Source: Heterohyrax brucei (lineage: Eukaryota; Chordata; Mammalia; Hyracoidea; Procaviidae). From it: a DNA stretch of 64,000 nt. A model generated the notes under the pieces. The model was given only the letters and a program-made list of their open reading frames with translations, was not told the DNA's origin and did not search any database. Of the stretch, positions 41,694 to 51,930 are shown piece by piece. The position numbers and the translations under genes were made by a program. The stretch spans positions 2,972,001 to 3,036,000 of the forward strand of contig CM053154.1 in assembly GCA_028571685.1 (NCBI GenBank). Reading direction: 5' to 3'. Position 1 is the first letter of the stretch, and each line of letters begins with the position of its first letter.

Positions 41694-41846
41694 GACCCTG
41701 GTGGCATAGTGGTGGCATATGAGCTACAGCTGCTGACTGAAAGGTCAGCACTTCAGCTCCACCAGGTGCTCCCTGGGGGTTCTGCTCTGTCCTGTAGGGT
41801 CTCTCTGAGTCGGAAGGGACTTATGGGCAGGGGATTTGGTTTTACT
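41694..41846 (+). mobile_element. AfroSINE-type SINE
   Basis: Forward copy: GACCCTGGTGGCATAGTGGT, GCTGACTGAAAGGTCAGCAC, CTGCTCTGTCCTGTAGGGTC, ending GGCAGGGGATTTGGTTTT. Confidence 0.92.
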
Positions 41847-42099
41847 TAATTATTTTGAGATTTCTTTCTTGAAGACACGAAGGTTGAAAGGAGTTGAGTG
41901 TCGGCCAGCAGGTAGGTCTCTGGGTAGACACACCTCCTGGTAGGTGTCTGCTGGCTTCAGCAGTAACCCCTGAGGAACCGTGACCTGGTTGTGTATTTAA
42001 TGACCAAGTAGCATGTCAGACACATAGTAGGTCTCCAGCTAGGTTGCTTTTTTTGCACTTAGCATCAAGACCATGCTGCTTAGGTTGTTGTAAAAGTGT

Positions 42100-42322
42100 A
42101 TAATCTGATTTTTCTTTTTGGTAAATTTGCAGAGTTGTGGGACCACTGTCACCACCTGATTTAGAACATTTCTGTCCCCTGTGTCCATACCTGATCACTC
42201 CTGTTCCCACTGCTAGCTCTACACTGGAAATTCTGACAGTTCTCGTGGAAATCAGGGCATGGATGTTCATTTTCATTTCTCTGGATGGAGCCCTAGGATT
42301 GGAATTCCTGATTCGTGTGATG
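42100..42322 (-). mobile_element. old L1 3' end, antisense
   Basis: CCACTGTCACCACCTGATTT, AGAACATTTCTGTCCCCTGT and GTTCATTTTCATTTCTCTGG, then GAGCCCTAGGATTGGAATTC, follow the reverse of an old L1 3' end, with an internal deletion. Confidence 0.55.
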
Positions 42323-42324
42323 AA

Positions 42325-42478
42325 CATGGAGCTCTGGTGGCGCAGTGGTCAAAGTGCTCCTCTGCTAGCCACGGAGTCAGCTACTCAAACCCACCAGCTG
42401 CTGCATGGGAAAAAGAGGTGGCGCTCTGCTGCGGGGAAGACTGACAGCCTGGGAGACCCAAGGGGCTAGTTTCATGCT
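42325..42478 (+). mobile_element. AfroSINE-type SINE, longer subtype
   Basis: Forward copy: GAGCTCTGGTGGCGCAGTGG, TCAAACCCACCAGCTGCTGC, with the extra block GGGAAAAAGAGGTGGCGCTC. The 3' end is lost. Confidence 0.82.
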
Positions 42479-42493
42479 CATGTAGGGTCACCA

Positions 42494-42660
42494 GAAACCC
42501 TGCTGGTGTAGCGCTTCCCTGCTGCGGCCACAAACCCCAGGTCGGCAGCTCACAGCCCCCAGGCACCCCTGGGAGATGCCACGAGGCAGTGCTGCTCCGC
42601 CTCACAGGATCGCTCTGAGTGAGAGCCGGCTCCACGGCAGTGGGTTTCGTTTGGTTTCAG
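42494..42660 (+). mobile_element. AfroSINE-type SINE
   Basis: Forward copy: AACCCTGCTGGTGTAGCGCT, CAGGTCGGCAGCTCACAGCC, ATCGCTCTGAGTGAGAGCCG, with the tail GGGTTTCGTTTGGTTT. Confidence 0.85.
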
Positions 42661-42924
42661 TGGGTCACTGTGAGCTGCAGTAGACTTGACAGCTCTGTTG
42701 TTTTTAAAGGGTGAGTCTGCGTGTGAGTCTTTGCGAGCTTGCCGACCTGCTTTCAGAGGTGGGCACAGCATCGTCCGTGCCCAGCAGCAGTGTGGGCACT
42801 GGGCTTTCAGCGTCTCTGCTTCTCTCAGCTCTCGTCCCTGCCCTTCTCACGGCGGTTGCTCCAGCAGTCCTGCGGTGGCTTCTCACGGGGGTCTTCACTG
42901 CTGTGGCCTGACGATTGATGATAG
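42661..42924. other. C10orf143 intron 1, nothing recognised
   Basis: No supportable feature. Confidence 0.4.
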
Positions 42925-43125
42925 TCCCTGGGGGGCGCCGATGGGAAACATGCTCAGCTCCTGACTGAGAGGTGCAGGTTCCTGTCCCCCTAGAGGTCCC
43001 GTGGAAGACAGGACTGGTGATCTGTTTCGGAAAAGTCAGCATGGAAAACCCCACTGAGTACGGTTCTACCTCGGTGCACCCGGATCGCTGTGGTGGGAGT
43101 CGACCCCATGGCAAGGGTTTGGTTT
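42925..43125 (+). mobile_element. AfroSINE-type SINE, longer subtype
   Basis: Forward copy: GTCCCTGGGGGGCGCCGATG, CTGACTGAGAGGTGCAGGTT, GACTGGTGATCTGTTTCGGA, GGGAGTCGACCCCATGGCAA. Confidence 0.75.
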
Positions 43126-43433
43126 GGTGTGCTGTGACTGGTGACCTTCCAGGCTTGCAAGGAGCACTGTGCAAGTCCAGCCCAGTTATGCGTGTCTGGG
43201 GTTCTCTTCCTCTGGGTGACATGTCTCAGAGCGCTGAGGTGGCCCTCCGAGCTCCTGACTGTTGGTGTCTCGCTCCCCTCCTTGTGGATGACCACTTTAC
43301 CGAGCCAGGCTCCGTCAGGAGTGTGGACAGGAAGCCCCTGGACAGGAATTTGAGGTGTCGGTTATCAGTGGTCACGGCTGGCTCCTGTGGGGCTGCAGGG
43401 GGCTCGGAGAGGTCTGATTAGGGTCCCGGAGTG
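43126..43433. other. C10orf143 intron 1, nothing recognised
   Basis: Mixed sequence ahead of the minisatellite. No exon or repeat seen. Confidence 0.45.
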
Positions 43434-43754
43434 CCCTGGTTCCTACGGCGGGCGGCCTCAGGAACTCTAACCCCTGTCCTCTCACCCTGGTTCCTACAGC
43501 AGGTGGCCACGGGAACCCTGATTCTTGTCCTTCTCTCGCCCTGGTTCCTACGGCAGGTGGCCTCGGGAACCCTAACTCCTGTCCCCGTCTTGCCCTGGTT
43601 CCTATGGCAGGTGGCCTTGGGAACCCTGACCCTTGTCCCTCTCTCGCCCTGGTACCTACGGCAGGTGGCCTCAGGAACCCTGACTCCTGTCTCTGTCTCA
43701 CCCTGGTTCCTGCAGCAGGTGGCCTCGGGAACCCTGACCCCTGTCCCTCTCTCT
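43434..43754. repeat. 54-bp minisatellite, six units
   Basis: CCCTGGTTCCT or its variants start units at 43434, 43485, 43539, 43593, 43647 and 43701. The first step is 51 bases and the rest are exactly 54. Each unit carries GGTGGCCTCGGGAACCCTGA. Because 54 is a multiple of three, frames stay open through the array on both strands, giving 18-residue protein-like repeats. Intronic, so no coding role is claimed. Confidence 0.95.
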
Positions 43755-44017
43755 AATTGATGCCATGCCAAGCCTCAGGCGAGTGCAAGGTCATTTCCAA
43801 ATAACACGTCCTTGGGAAAGACCATGCTGAACGCCATGCTGTGTGTCTTCTCAGAGTCCCCAGTCCTGTTCTGCCCGCGTTCACTTCTGCAGGTGGGTCT
43901 GACGGCCGTCTCTGTTGTCTTCTGCAGCGAAGTGGACTTTCTTATCAGTGGTGGGATTCAAGCAAAAGAAATCTAAACAAATCTCACTTGGCAAAATTTT
44001 TGGCAGCTTTTGTTTTT
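43755..44017. other. C10orf143 intron 1, nothing recognised
   Basis: No supportable feature. Confidence 0.4.
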
Positions 44018-44174
44018 AGGTGCTGAGGTGTCGCCTGTGACTCTTGGTGACCCTGAGGACAGAGTGGAACTGCCCCAGAGGGTTTTCATGCTGCAATCTG
44101 GATCACAGCAGATCACTGGGTCTTCTCTCCCCGGTTCTAGCAGCAGAGTGCTCAACCATTGCACCACCGGGACT
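44018..44174 (-). mobile_element. AfroSINE-type SINE
   Basis: Reverse copy: GGTGACCCTGAGGACAGAGT, GGAACTGCCCCAGAGGGTTT, ending CATTGCACCACCGGGACT. Confidence 0.86.
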
Positions 44175-44597
44175 GTTTGGGGCGTCCAGGTCTCAGCCAG
44201 CCAGCTTTACATACTTGTGATGCAAAGGACCTTCAGACTGACAGCCAGGAGTCAGTAAAAATCCTTAAAATCCCTTCACAATGGAGTATTAGCTTATCTG
44301 TCTTGTTTCACTGTTCATCACACGGAGGCCTTCCAGTGGCTTGCACCAGGGTCCTAGTTTGTGGTGTTGATGCTCTCTCTGTCACACAAGGTGGTGACTG
44401 TTGGGAGAGGATGCCATCTTCTGGCTGTGGTGATGGAGGCGAGTGCGCAGAGCTTCCTGGGGAGAGTTCCAGGCAGTGTCTTTCAGGAGTGTTTTAAATT
44501 TTCCTTGAGTAGATTTTGTACAATTCTTGTTCAACATTCCCCCGAACATTTAGTGTTCATTACTGCTGTTGTTTTAAATGTGCCTTTCTTTGGGAAA
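44175..44597. other. C10orf143 intron 1, nothing firm
   Basis: T-rich sequence in the second half may be decayed antisense L1, but no block is diagnostic. Confidence 0.35.
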
Positions 44598-44735
44598 TCC
44601 TGGGGGCATAGTGGTTAAGTGCTATGTCTGCAGTCCAGATCTACCAAGTGCTCCTTGAAAACTTGGTGGGGCAGTTTTAGTCTGACCTGTACTGTTGCTC
44701 TGAGTCAGCGTCGACTCAACAGCAGTGCTTTTCTT
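44598..44735 (+). mobile_element. AfroSINE-type SINE
   Basis: Forward copy: ATCCTGGGGGCATAGTGGTT, GATCTACCAAGTGCTCCTTG, GAGTCAGCGTCGACTCAACA. Confidence 0.88.
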
Positions 44736-45469
44736 TTATTTTCTTTGTGTATTCTTTGGTATTTGAAGACTTCGATTTTTGTGTGTTCATTCTGTAGCCT
44801 GCTGTTCGGTGAATTCTTTTGTCGCTGGAATCAGCTGCATCGTCAGTGCTGTGGGGTCTCCTGGCTTCAATAAAACCAGCACGGGCCAGAATCCGTGTGA
44901 GGCGAAGCCTGCAGAAAAGGAAAACTCAGGTATTCTCCATTAGCAGGGAGTGTTTGACGACTGTCCCCTGTCAAAGGTGGGAGACTCACAAGTCCTGGGG
45001 AGACAAGGCAGTCGTGCTGAGTTCCAGCTGTCACAGGCTTCGCTAGGTACGTGATGCCTTCTGAAGATGTGGAGGTCTGCGTCTGCGCCCATCTCATACC
45101 TGTAACTGAGTTCTCTGGTCTGTGTCATCTTCCACCTCTGGGAAAAGGCCAACCAGAAGTGGAGATGGAGGGCCTCCTGCCTGTTCCTGATCGTGGGAGA
45201 AACTCCTCTCATTTTTCTCCGTTAAATGAGATGCTGACATTGAGGTTCTGAGATGTGGATTGTGTTATGTTAAGAAAATAACCTCAATTCTTACTTCCTT
45301 TCATTTTTATCATTTATGGGGTTTTCATTTTACCAAAGGTTTTTCCAGTGTCTGTGGAGATAAGAAGTCCATGAGAGCCAAAGTGTGGTCTCAAATGTCT
45401 CTCACCTGAATTTGAAACCCCAAGAACATATGTGATGCATTGAACACATTAGGGGTGTATCTTTTCTGC
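44736..45469. other. C10orf143 intron 1, nothing recognised
   Basis: No repeat family recognised. A frame ending in CTCAG|GTATTC near 44934 looks like a splice donor, but there is no supporting homology. Confidence 0.4.
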
Positions 45470-45900
45470 TGAGCAGATCATCTGAGAAGCTGAGCTATAT
45501 GGAGGAGGGTGTGGCATCAGGACTGGAGGGGGATCGTTAGCGACCTGTAGCAGGCAGGCGACACAGCCTCGCTCGATGCAGGTGAAGCGGATGTGAGGCA
45601 CTTACTGGTGGAGACTGAAGACTGCAGCCTTCTGTGCAGGTTATGCTGCAACGTAAAGAGAACAGAAATCCTCACCACCGGACCGGTAACTCGTATGAGA
45701 AGCAGGGAAGCTGTCTTACTCTGACGTACAGTCAGAGCCTATGGAAGCAGCCTTCAGGAAACCAAACAACATCCTGGGCGTGTCTGCCGCAGAAGACCCC
45801 TCAACTGAAAAAGCAAAGATGTCACTGTGAGGACTAAGGTGTGCCTGACCCCAGCCGTGGTATTGTCAGTAGCCTTGTATACTTGTGAAAGCTGGACAAG
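45470..45900 (+). mobile_element. RTE-clade LINE fragment
   Basis: GCTGAGCAGATCATCTGAGA, AGCTGAGCTATATGGAGGAG, GAGGCACTTACTGGTGGAGA, AAATCCTCACCACCGGACCG, ACTAAGGTGTGCCTGACCCC and ACTTGTGAAAGCTGGACAAG follow RTE order. Several small deletions. Confidence 0.82.
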
Positions 45901-46694
45901 AAGGAAGGGCTGTGGTTTTCCTTGTTGTGTTTGTGTAGTTTCTCAGTGTTAAACCTGCGTCGTGACAGGAGCTGGGGAGTTGGCCGTTGTTGTCCATGCT
46001 CTTTGATAGTTGGTGGAGCATCGGGACTACCTGGTCTTTGAAGGCTTGGTGGAATTTCCCTGTGGGGTAATTCCTTCGTAACTTGTATTTCTTTGGAAAT
46101 GTCCTGTTTAAGCTTTCTGACTCCAGTGGGGTCATTCTTGGTCATCGGGTCTTCCTGAGGACGTTAGCCATTTCGTCTGTGATTTCAGATATATTTGCTG
46201 AAAGGTCTGCAAGACTAGTCTCTTACACTTTTTAAAATTTCTTTTCTTTCAGTGGTTATTTCTCCCATATCGTTCGTCACTTTTCATGTTTATGCTTTTT
46301 CCCTTTTCTCATTGATCACGTTAGCTAGTGGTTTATCTGTTTCATTAATTCTTCCCCCAAAACATGTAGAGTTTCTCTGCTCTGTACCTCATTGAATTTC
46401 CACTTCTACTGTCAGTAGGTGAGTTAAATCCATTTATTCACAGTGACTGATTTTTATATTATAAATTTGGTCATAATCTTCCATAGTTGCATACTTATTA
46501 TATTTGCTATCTTCTTCTATGAGATGTGTATTCTCTGCTCTTTATTGACAACTTTGGGGTTTCAAAAGATCTGTGTTGTATACTGATGAACCATTTTAGT
46601 ACCGTTACTAACCTTTTCTGTTGTTTAACTGATTAACTGTCAGATTTATTGGTTTCTTCACCCCATGTCCTTTTACACCCACTCACTGCTTATA

Positions 46695-46898
46695 GAAGAG
46701 GGCCTTGACGCACAGTGGTTAGGATACCGCCTTCTGATGAACAGGTCGGCAGGTTGGACCCACCAGTTGCTCCTCAGGAGTGACTCATGGCCATTGCTTC
46801 TGTAGAGGTGACAGTCCCGGAAACCCCCTGGGCCGTTCTGCCCTCTCCTGTGGGGTCGCCAGGGGTCAGAACCAACTCTGGCTGCTGGTTTGGGCTTC
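46695..46898 (+). mobile_element. AfroSINE-type SINE, longer subtype
   Basis: Forward copy: GGGCCTTGACGCACAGTGGT, GGACCCACCAGTTGCTCCTC, extra block ATTGCTTCTGTAGAGGTGAC, then GGGTCGCCAGGGGTCAGAAC. Confidence 0.8.
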
Positions 46899-47240
46899 TG
46901 GCATTGCTCGTATGGGAATGAACTGGATGGTGATGAGGATTGCCTGTCTGCACTCTTCACCTTCCCTTTTCAGTTGCGTCATCCCTGCTTGGTCTCTTGG
47001 TCTTAGTTTTAGTCCTGAGTTCGCCCAGTTACCACCTGGTCACTTGGAGCGGTGAGGATGGGACTTGTTCTCACTTGGAACCCTTCAGAAGGGCTGCCAG
47101 CCAGGTAGAGCATTCTCTAAACTCTTGTATGTTGAAAAGTCCTGTCTGTAGCCTTGATATCTGAAGGACAGCTTGGCTAGATTTAAAATTCTTGCTACAT
47201 GCTTCCTTTTATTGAATTTTTTAAAAAATGTTGCTCCACT

Positions 47241-47687
47241 AACTAAGTTGAATCTCACTGGCAACACAAGAATAAAAAGGGGTGCACCCTGAGATTGCCA
47301 CTAAAAGACTGCAATTGATGGTCCAGCAGCTTTGAGGTTCCCCTGGTAGCATGGCCCCGGCCCTGATGCTACCCTTGCCCATAAATCATAACGAAGGTCC
47401 ACTCTTCAGACATGAATGGATTGGACTTGGCGATGCAGAATGACCATATATTGGATGCACTTTATGGTTCTATGCATCTGTAGGATATCATCCTGCTGAC
47501 CTCTGGCTGGAGGAAGGAGAGTGGAGGAGGAGAAAGGAGGCTGTTGGGAGGATGAGACATGTATGGAGCAGAGAGGAATAGTGTGCTGTCACCGGACAGG
47601 GAGAGCAGTGGAAGCTGCATATAGGTGGGCATGTAAATTTATATGGGAATGTACATTTTCACTCAGTCATAATAAAAATAAAAAAAT
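47241..47687 (+). mobile_element. 5'-truncated L1 3' end with target duplication
   Basis: GGCAACACAAGAATAAAAAG, CATGAATGGATTGGACTTGG, TTATGGTTCTATGCATCTGT and CTGACCTCTGGCTGGAGGAA, then the A-rich end ATAATAAAAATAAAAAAATA, match the 3' UTR end of the L1 at 50887-58170. AAAATGTTGCTC occurs on both sides (about 47226-47237 and 47688-47699), the target-site duplication. It inserted into the old antisense L1. Confidence 0.88.
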
Positions 47688-47704
47688 AAAATGTTGCTCT
47701 ATTT

Positions 47705-47868
47705 TTGTAATACCCTGCTGGCACCATGGTTAAGTGCTACATCTGCTAATTAAAAGGTCAGCAGTTTGAATCTGTCAAGCACTTCTTGGAAACTCTGTGG
47801 GGCCATTCTATTCTGTCCTATAGGGTTGCTATGAGTTGAAATTGACTTGATGCAATGGGTTTGTTTTT
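47705..47868 (+). mobile_element. AfroSINE-type SINE
   Basis: Forward copy: ACCCTGCTGGCACCATGGTT, GTCAGCAGTTTGAATCTGTC, TTCTATTCTGTCCTATAGGG. Confidence 0.93.
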
Positions 47869-48470
47869 TGGTATGTGTTTTCAAAGTTCTGATGCCACTC
47901 TCATTCCTTTGCTTTGTAAGTTACTTAATCCCTGTGCCCAGAGCCTGGAGGATTTTATTTTTGTCTTTGAAATCAAGTAGTTTGTGAGCGTGTGTTCTAG
48001 TGTTGAACGTTCCTCAGTTATTTTTCCTGGGTGTCTGGTGAGCCCTTCTGGTTTAAGATCCAGGTCTTTTTCTATTTCTGGAACATTCTCTGGAATCATA
48101 ATTTAACCCTTCGCTTTGTTCCGTTGTTCTGTTTTCCTCTTTAAGGGACTCCTGTTAGATGAACCTTGTTTCTTCTTTGTCTGTCTTCTCTTTCCGTTGC
48201 ATTCCCTTTCACCCCTTTTACTTCATTCTTTATCTCGTTTTTGTCCTCTTGATTGTGTACCTCGCTCTTGTCAATAATGGCATTTATTAAATTTTTATTT
48301 GAATGTATTCATTTTGGGGACCTTATAATTTATACTTCATTTCTGAGATAGTTTTGTCTTTTTCTTCCATTGCTTTCTGAATTCAGTCAATTTTCTCTTC
48401 CACTCCCACATCGCACCTTGAGATCCGGAGACTTTCAGGATTCCCTGTCTCCCAGTTATGTTGAAGGTGT

Positions 48471-48667
48471 GGTTTTATGTGGAATTTGCTTTTCCCTTTT
48501 TGTTCTTTCGTATCATTTGGGAAAGAACTGTATATAGGAAGAGGAGGTGCTGTGGCATCACTGTTGTCTTGAGCTGCCAGAATTTGAGAACTGACCATAA
48601 GACACTGTTCATCTTGTTGGAGTTTGCTTTTAATTTAATATTTAGAGTCTGTCTCAAGGTATGTTTA
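48471..48667. other. C10orf143 intron 1, nothing recognised
   Basis: Short stretch between the old L1 and a SINE. Possibly a decayed repeat, not assigned. Confidence 0.35.
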
Positions 48668-48813
48668 CCAAAAAACCACACTGACTCATAGTGACTTTAT
48701 GGGACAAAGGAGAACTGCCCCATAGAATTTCCAAGGAACACATGGTGGCTTAGAACTGCTGACCTTTTGGTGAGCAGATGTAGCCCTTAACCTGTGCCAT
48801 CAAGATCCCCTGA
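48668..48813 (-). mobile_element. AfroSINE-type SINE
   Basis: Reverse copy: ACACTGACTCATAGTGACTT, GAACTGCCCCATAGAATTTC, GCTGACCTTTTGGTGAGCAG. Confidence 0.9.
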
Positions 48814-49728
48814 AGTTCTTTCAGAGAGCAGTAAAGTAGCACTCTGAGCCCATGATGCAAAATTTCTATTTTAGGTTAACCAATCAGGTAAAGAAAAGGC
48901 CAACTTAAAATAGATTACACCAGTAGTAGTACAGACAGTAAAAAGGGGCAGTTGTGCTGGCTTCAGCAGCACCTGTAAAAAAGCTTGGCCAAAAGTATGG
49001 TAGTGGCTCAGGAGACATGGGGTGACGGGAAAGGTTTTCTAATGCAAAGAGCAGTCCAGCCTTGGGCTCAGCGTTCACAACGCCCCTCCCACCTCTAAAA
49101 CTGTGTCCTTGAGAGCTTTGTTAACCCTCACAGTACCCCAAGTCTTGGGACTTTGGAAGTGGGTAATTCTTTTTAATATTGGGGTGTAACTTTTGTCATT
49201 TATCTTCTTTAGTTGATGTGGAAGTGAAAGAAAGCATGCTGACTTTCCCAGAGGTTGGCAGTGTGGACTGCATGTGCAGCCTTTGAAATAAATGAGTTTT
49301 CTCCTCCCTATCATTATGAGAAGGACTTATTCAAGTGTGAATTATTCGTATTGTATTAGGAGAACGTGTGCCTTGATCCTAAGGAAAATGTTTTAAAACA
49401 TATGAACTAGTTTCTTGAATGAAATTTATAGGTTGTGTGCATTTTCAATATCAATAAACTAGTCACAGTAGTTTATTACAGGAATTTCAGCCAGAGTTGT
49501 TTAAAATGACTATTTCAAACCTGTAAAGCTGAATAAATATCAGACAGTGCAGGAAATAATGAGGTTAAATGTAATTGATGGTAGTCATTGCTGAAAAGAC
49601 AGAGTCCTCTCCTCAAATGTCCTATAAAGTTTTCCTGCCCCACAGGGGTCTGTATTTGCAGTGAAGTTTCCAGAAAGCAGATTAAATTAGCATGTTGGAT
49701 GCTGTGTGAGGCTGTCAGCATGTTGTGT
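48814..49728. other. C10orf143 intron 1, nothing recognised
   Basis: AT-rich, apparently repeat-free by eye. No exon recognised. Confidence 0.5.
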
Positions 49729-49890
49729 GGGGATCCTGGCGGCACAGTGGTTAGGTGCTGGGTCTGCTAACTAGAAAGTCAGCAGTCCTTATCCACCAGG
49801 TGCTTCTTGGAAATTGTGGAGTGGTTCTCCTCTGTCCCATAGGGTCTCTGAGTCAGAATCAACTTGACGGCAGTGGATTTGGTTTTGGCT
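49729..49890 (+). mobile_element. AfroSINE-type SINE just upstream of C10orf143 exon 2
   Basis: Forward copy: GGGGATCCTGGCGGCACAGT, TTATCCACCAGGTGCTTCTT, TGTCCCATAGGGTCTCTGAG, tail GGATTTGGTTTTGG. It ends about 43 bases before the splice acceptor. Confidence 0.92.
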
Positions 49891-49933
49891 CGGTGCTGAA
49901 AGAGCCCATCTAAATTGAGGGCGTTTGTTTCAG

Positions 49934-50083
49934 AAGCGGCTGTGCTGGAGACCAGAGGCAGCTGTGCCCCACTGGGGCTGCAGGCAGCTGAGTGGGGGTG
50001 CCAGGCCGTCCTTGAGCCCTGAGCGTATAGAGCTCCTGCCCAGTGGACCCTCAGCAGCACGCAGGCTAGAAAGCAACCGCGGG
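49934..50083 (+). CDS. C10orf143: C10orf143 coding exon 2
   Basis: The acceptor TTTGTTTCAG (49924-49933) opens an exactly 50-codon exon closed by GTAAGT (50084-50089), phase 0 on both sides. It encodes KRLCWRPEAAVPHWGCRQLS, then GGARPSLSPERIELLPSGPS and AARRLESNRG. Human exon 2, as recalled, is also 50 residues. Shared anchors are KR.C.R.EA at the start, GC.Q about 15 residues in, PE..EL in the middle and R.ES..G at the end. Identity is low (roughly a third), so the protein evolves quickly. The last human exon (about 35 residues with a CPRC motif) was not found to the right in this window. No known domain. Confidence 0.8.
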
Positions 50084-50886
50084 GTAAGTCTGTGCTCACC
50101 ACGCCCATCTCTGCCCCTTCCAGTGTTGTAACAGGAGACATCAGTGGCTTGTCCTGACCTGTCTGTGAATGTGGCTTGTTGCAGGTGCCTCAGGATGGTC
50201 GGAGGAGCCTGGGCCAGCCCTGCCTGAGGTGTATATGTGGGGAGTCGGTGAGTATATCGCCTTTCGGCTGTGACATAGAAGATACACTTGTTCTTAAACA
50301 TTAGATCCGTAAAACACAGTTAATAAAAGCTACCATTATGTTCCTGGGGGATGAGGGCTGTGAATAAGAAGGAGCAGATTGATGTAAGTGCTCTTATGCC
50401 GTCCGCCGGGTACAGACTCACTGGTTTCTTGCTTCAGATTGGAAGCAGAAACTGTTTCCATTTCCAGGCTTGTCTCAGGAGCAGGGTTTAGTGAGGAGAA
50501 CAGGCTGTCTGACTTGGTTAAAATGAAGGGTCATTTAAGGCTGTCTTGGGGAAGAGGCTTAATGTTCTTGCTTAATTATTCAGATAAGAATCAGTGTTTG
50601 CTTTCCTGTTCCCTGGTTAACCTTTTCTCTTCTGTTTCTGTAAATGTCACATAAACCACAGATTTCAGAAAGAAGCACGCAGTGTGTCCACCATCAGGGA
50701 AGAAGGAGGGGTGCTCAGCCCTCTGTGTTCTCTTCCCAGCCCCCACCTCCCCAGCGGAAGGTGGTGCTGTGTACTTCAGCACAGTAAGAGCCTGTTATTA
50801 ACCTGGAACTCTAACAGCAAGTTCATATGCCTTGAGAACCTCTATAATTCTTGGCTAGTTTTTAAATTTAAAATTTGGGATCTCAG
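50084..50886. other. C10orf143 intron 2, nothing recognised before the L1
   Basis: About 0.8 kb of apparently unique sequence. Its last 16 bases form the left target-site copy of the following L1. Confidence 0.5.
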
Positions 50887-51930
50887 GGGGCGGAGTCAAG
50901 ATGGCGGCCTAAACACACATTTCCATAAATCCCTCTGGAAATCGAGATGGGAATTGATAATTAAACGAAGCCTTCTGGATACCTAGTGAGCCATAGGATG
51001 TGGCATAGGGCTGTTAATTTGGACTTCATAGCACTGAACACAAAACCTCTCTTTCGCTGACCCCACTCTCGGTGATCGTGGACTTGCACAGACTGAAGGT
51101 AATTCACCATTTTAATTTTTTTTTCCTCTGTCTTAGCCAGTGGGTAGAGCTGGGATTTGACTAGCTGCTAATCTCTGATGCACTGCTAGTGGGATCAGGA
51201 AGAGAAACTGCCATATTTTGAGAGTCCGGCTGTGGATTCTGTGCATCTCAGCACTTTTGTCATCTATTTCTGCCTCTGGCGTATAGTGGCCAGTACTCAG
51301 GTGGTGGCAAGCTTGTGCGGGATGCCATCTTGTTCCACTGGGAGGTGGATAGACCCATATGGGGGCCCTAGCTGGACTTAGTTCCTAGGCTGGGAGGCAG
51401 TGCTTGCCCAGGGGAGAGTGCTTTTCCAGCAGAAAAGCAGTATTTTATACAGTGTCACCGATGGCTGGGGCCTGGCAACAGAGGCTGTGGACTGTGTGCA
51501 TCTCAGCACTTCTGGCCTGTCTTTTGGTCCCAGCCAGGTGGGGGCAAGACACCATCTTGTTCCACTGGGAGGTGGATATACCCATACGGAAGCCTCAGCT
51601 GGATCTAATTCCTGGGCTGGGAGGCAGCACCCACCTGGAGGAGAGCACTTTTCCAGCAGAAAAGCAGTATTCTACACAGTGTCACTTACAACTGGGGCCT
51701 GACAGCAGAGGCCAGCAGAGCAGTAGCCTTTCTGTATTTTGAGCTAGTTTGTAACATCTGGGGTTTGATATAGAGGTGCTTACTTTGCCATCTGGGAAGA
51801 GGGACCTATACACCTGAAAACCTGACTGACTTTGGAAGTTGTCAGATACTTTTTAACTTTCATTTAAAGATGGCCTAGAGAAACAACTAGTCCATCCTCA
51901 CAGCATCTCTCCCAGGATATACTGACTCAC
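50887..51930 (+). promoter_or_regulatory. L1 5' UTR with YY1 site and tandem units
   Basis: YY1-like CAAGATGGCGGC lies at 50897-50908, next to the 5' end as in human L1. Between about 51228 and 51720 a unit repeats about twice: CATCTTGTTCCACTGGGAGG occurs at 51326 and 51553, GGCTGGGAGGCAG at 51388 and 51615 (step 227), and CTTTTCCAGCAGAAAAGCAG at 51420 and 51647. One unit has a 28-base insertion. Monomer-like 5' UTRs are known from mouse L1. Confidence 0.8.

Larger units (their letters stand above)
45905..48470 (-). mobile_element. old L1 in antisense, interrupted three times
   Basis: Reverse ORF2 blocks at the left (GGTGGAATTTCCCTGTGGGG, TGATCACGTTAGCTAGTGGT, TTTATCTGTTTCATTAATTC). Reverse 5'-region blocks follow to the right (CTTGATATCTGAAGGACAGC, TTGGCTAGATTTAAAATTCT, TTCTGGAACATTCTCTGGAA, CCTCTTTAAGGGACTCCTGT). 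A SINE (46695), a young L1 end (47241) and another SINE (47705) sit inside it. Ancient copy in C10orf143 intron 1. Confidence 0.65.

Noticed and set aside
43434..43754. CRISPR-like regular repeat
   Set aside because: Units are directly adjacent with no unique spacers, in a mammalian intron. It is a minisatellite.
44870..44940. Possible extra C10orf143 exon ending at a GTATTC donor
   Set aside because: An initial candidate for exon 2, but its similarity to C10orf143 is weak and the 49934-50083 exon matches in length, phase and residues.
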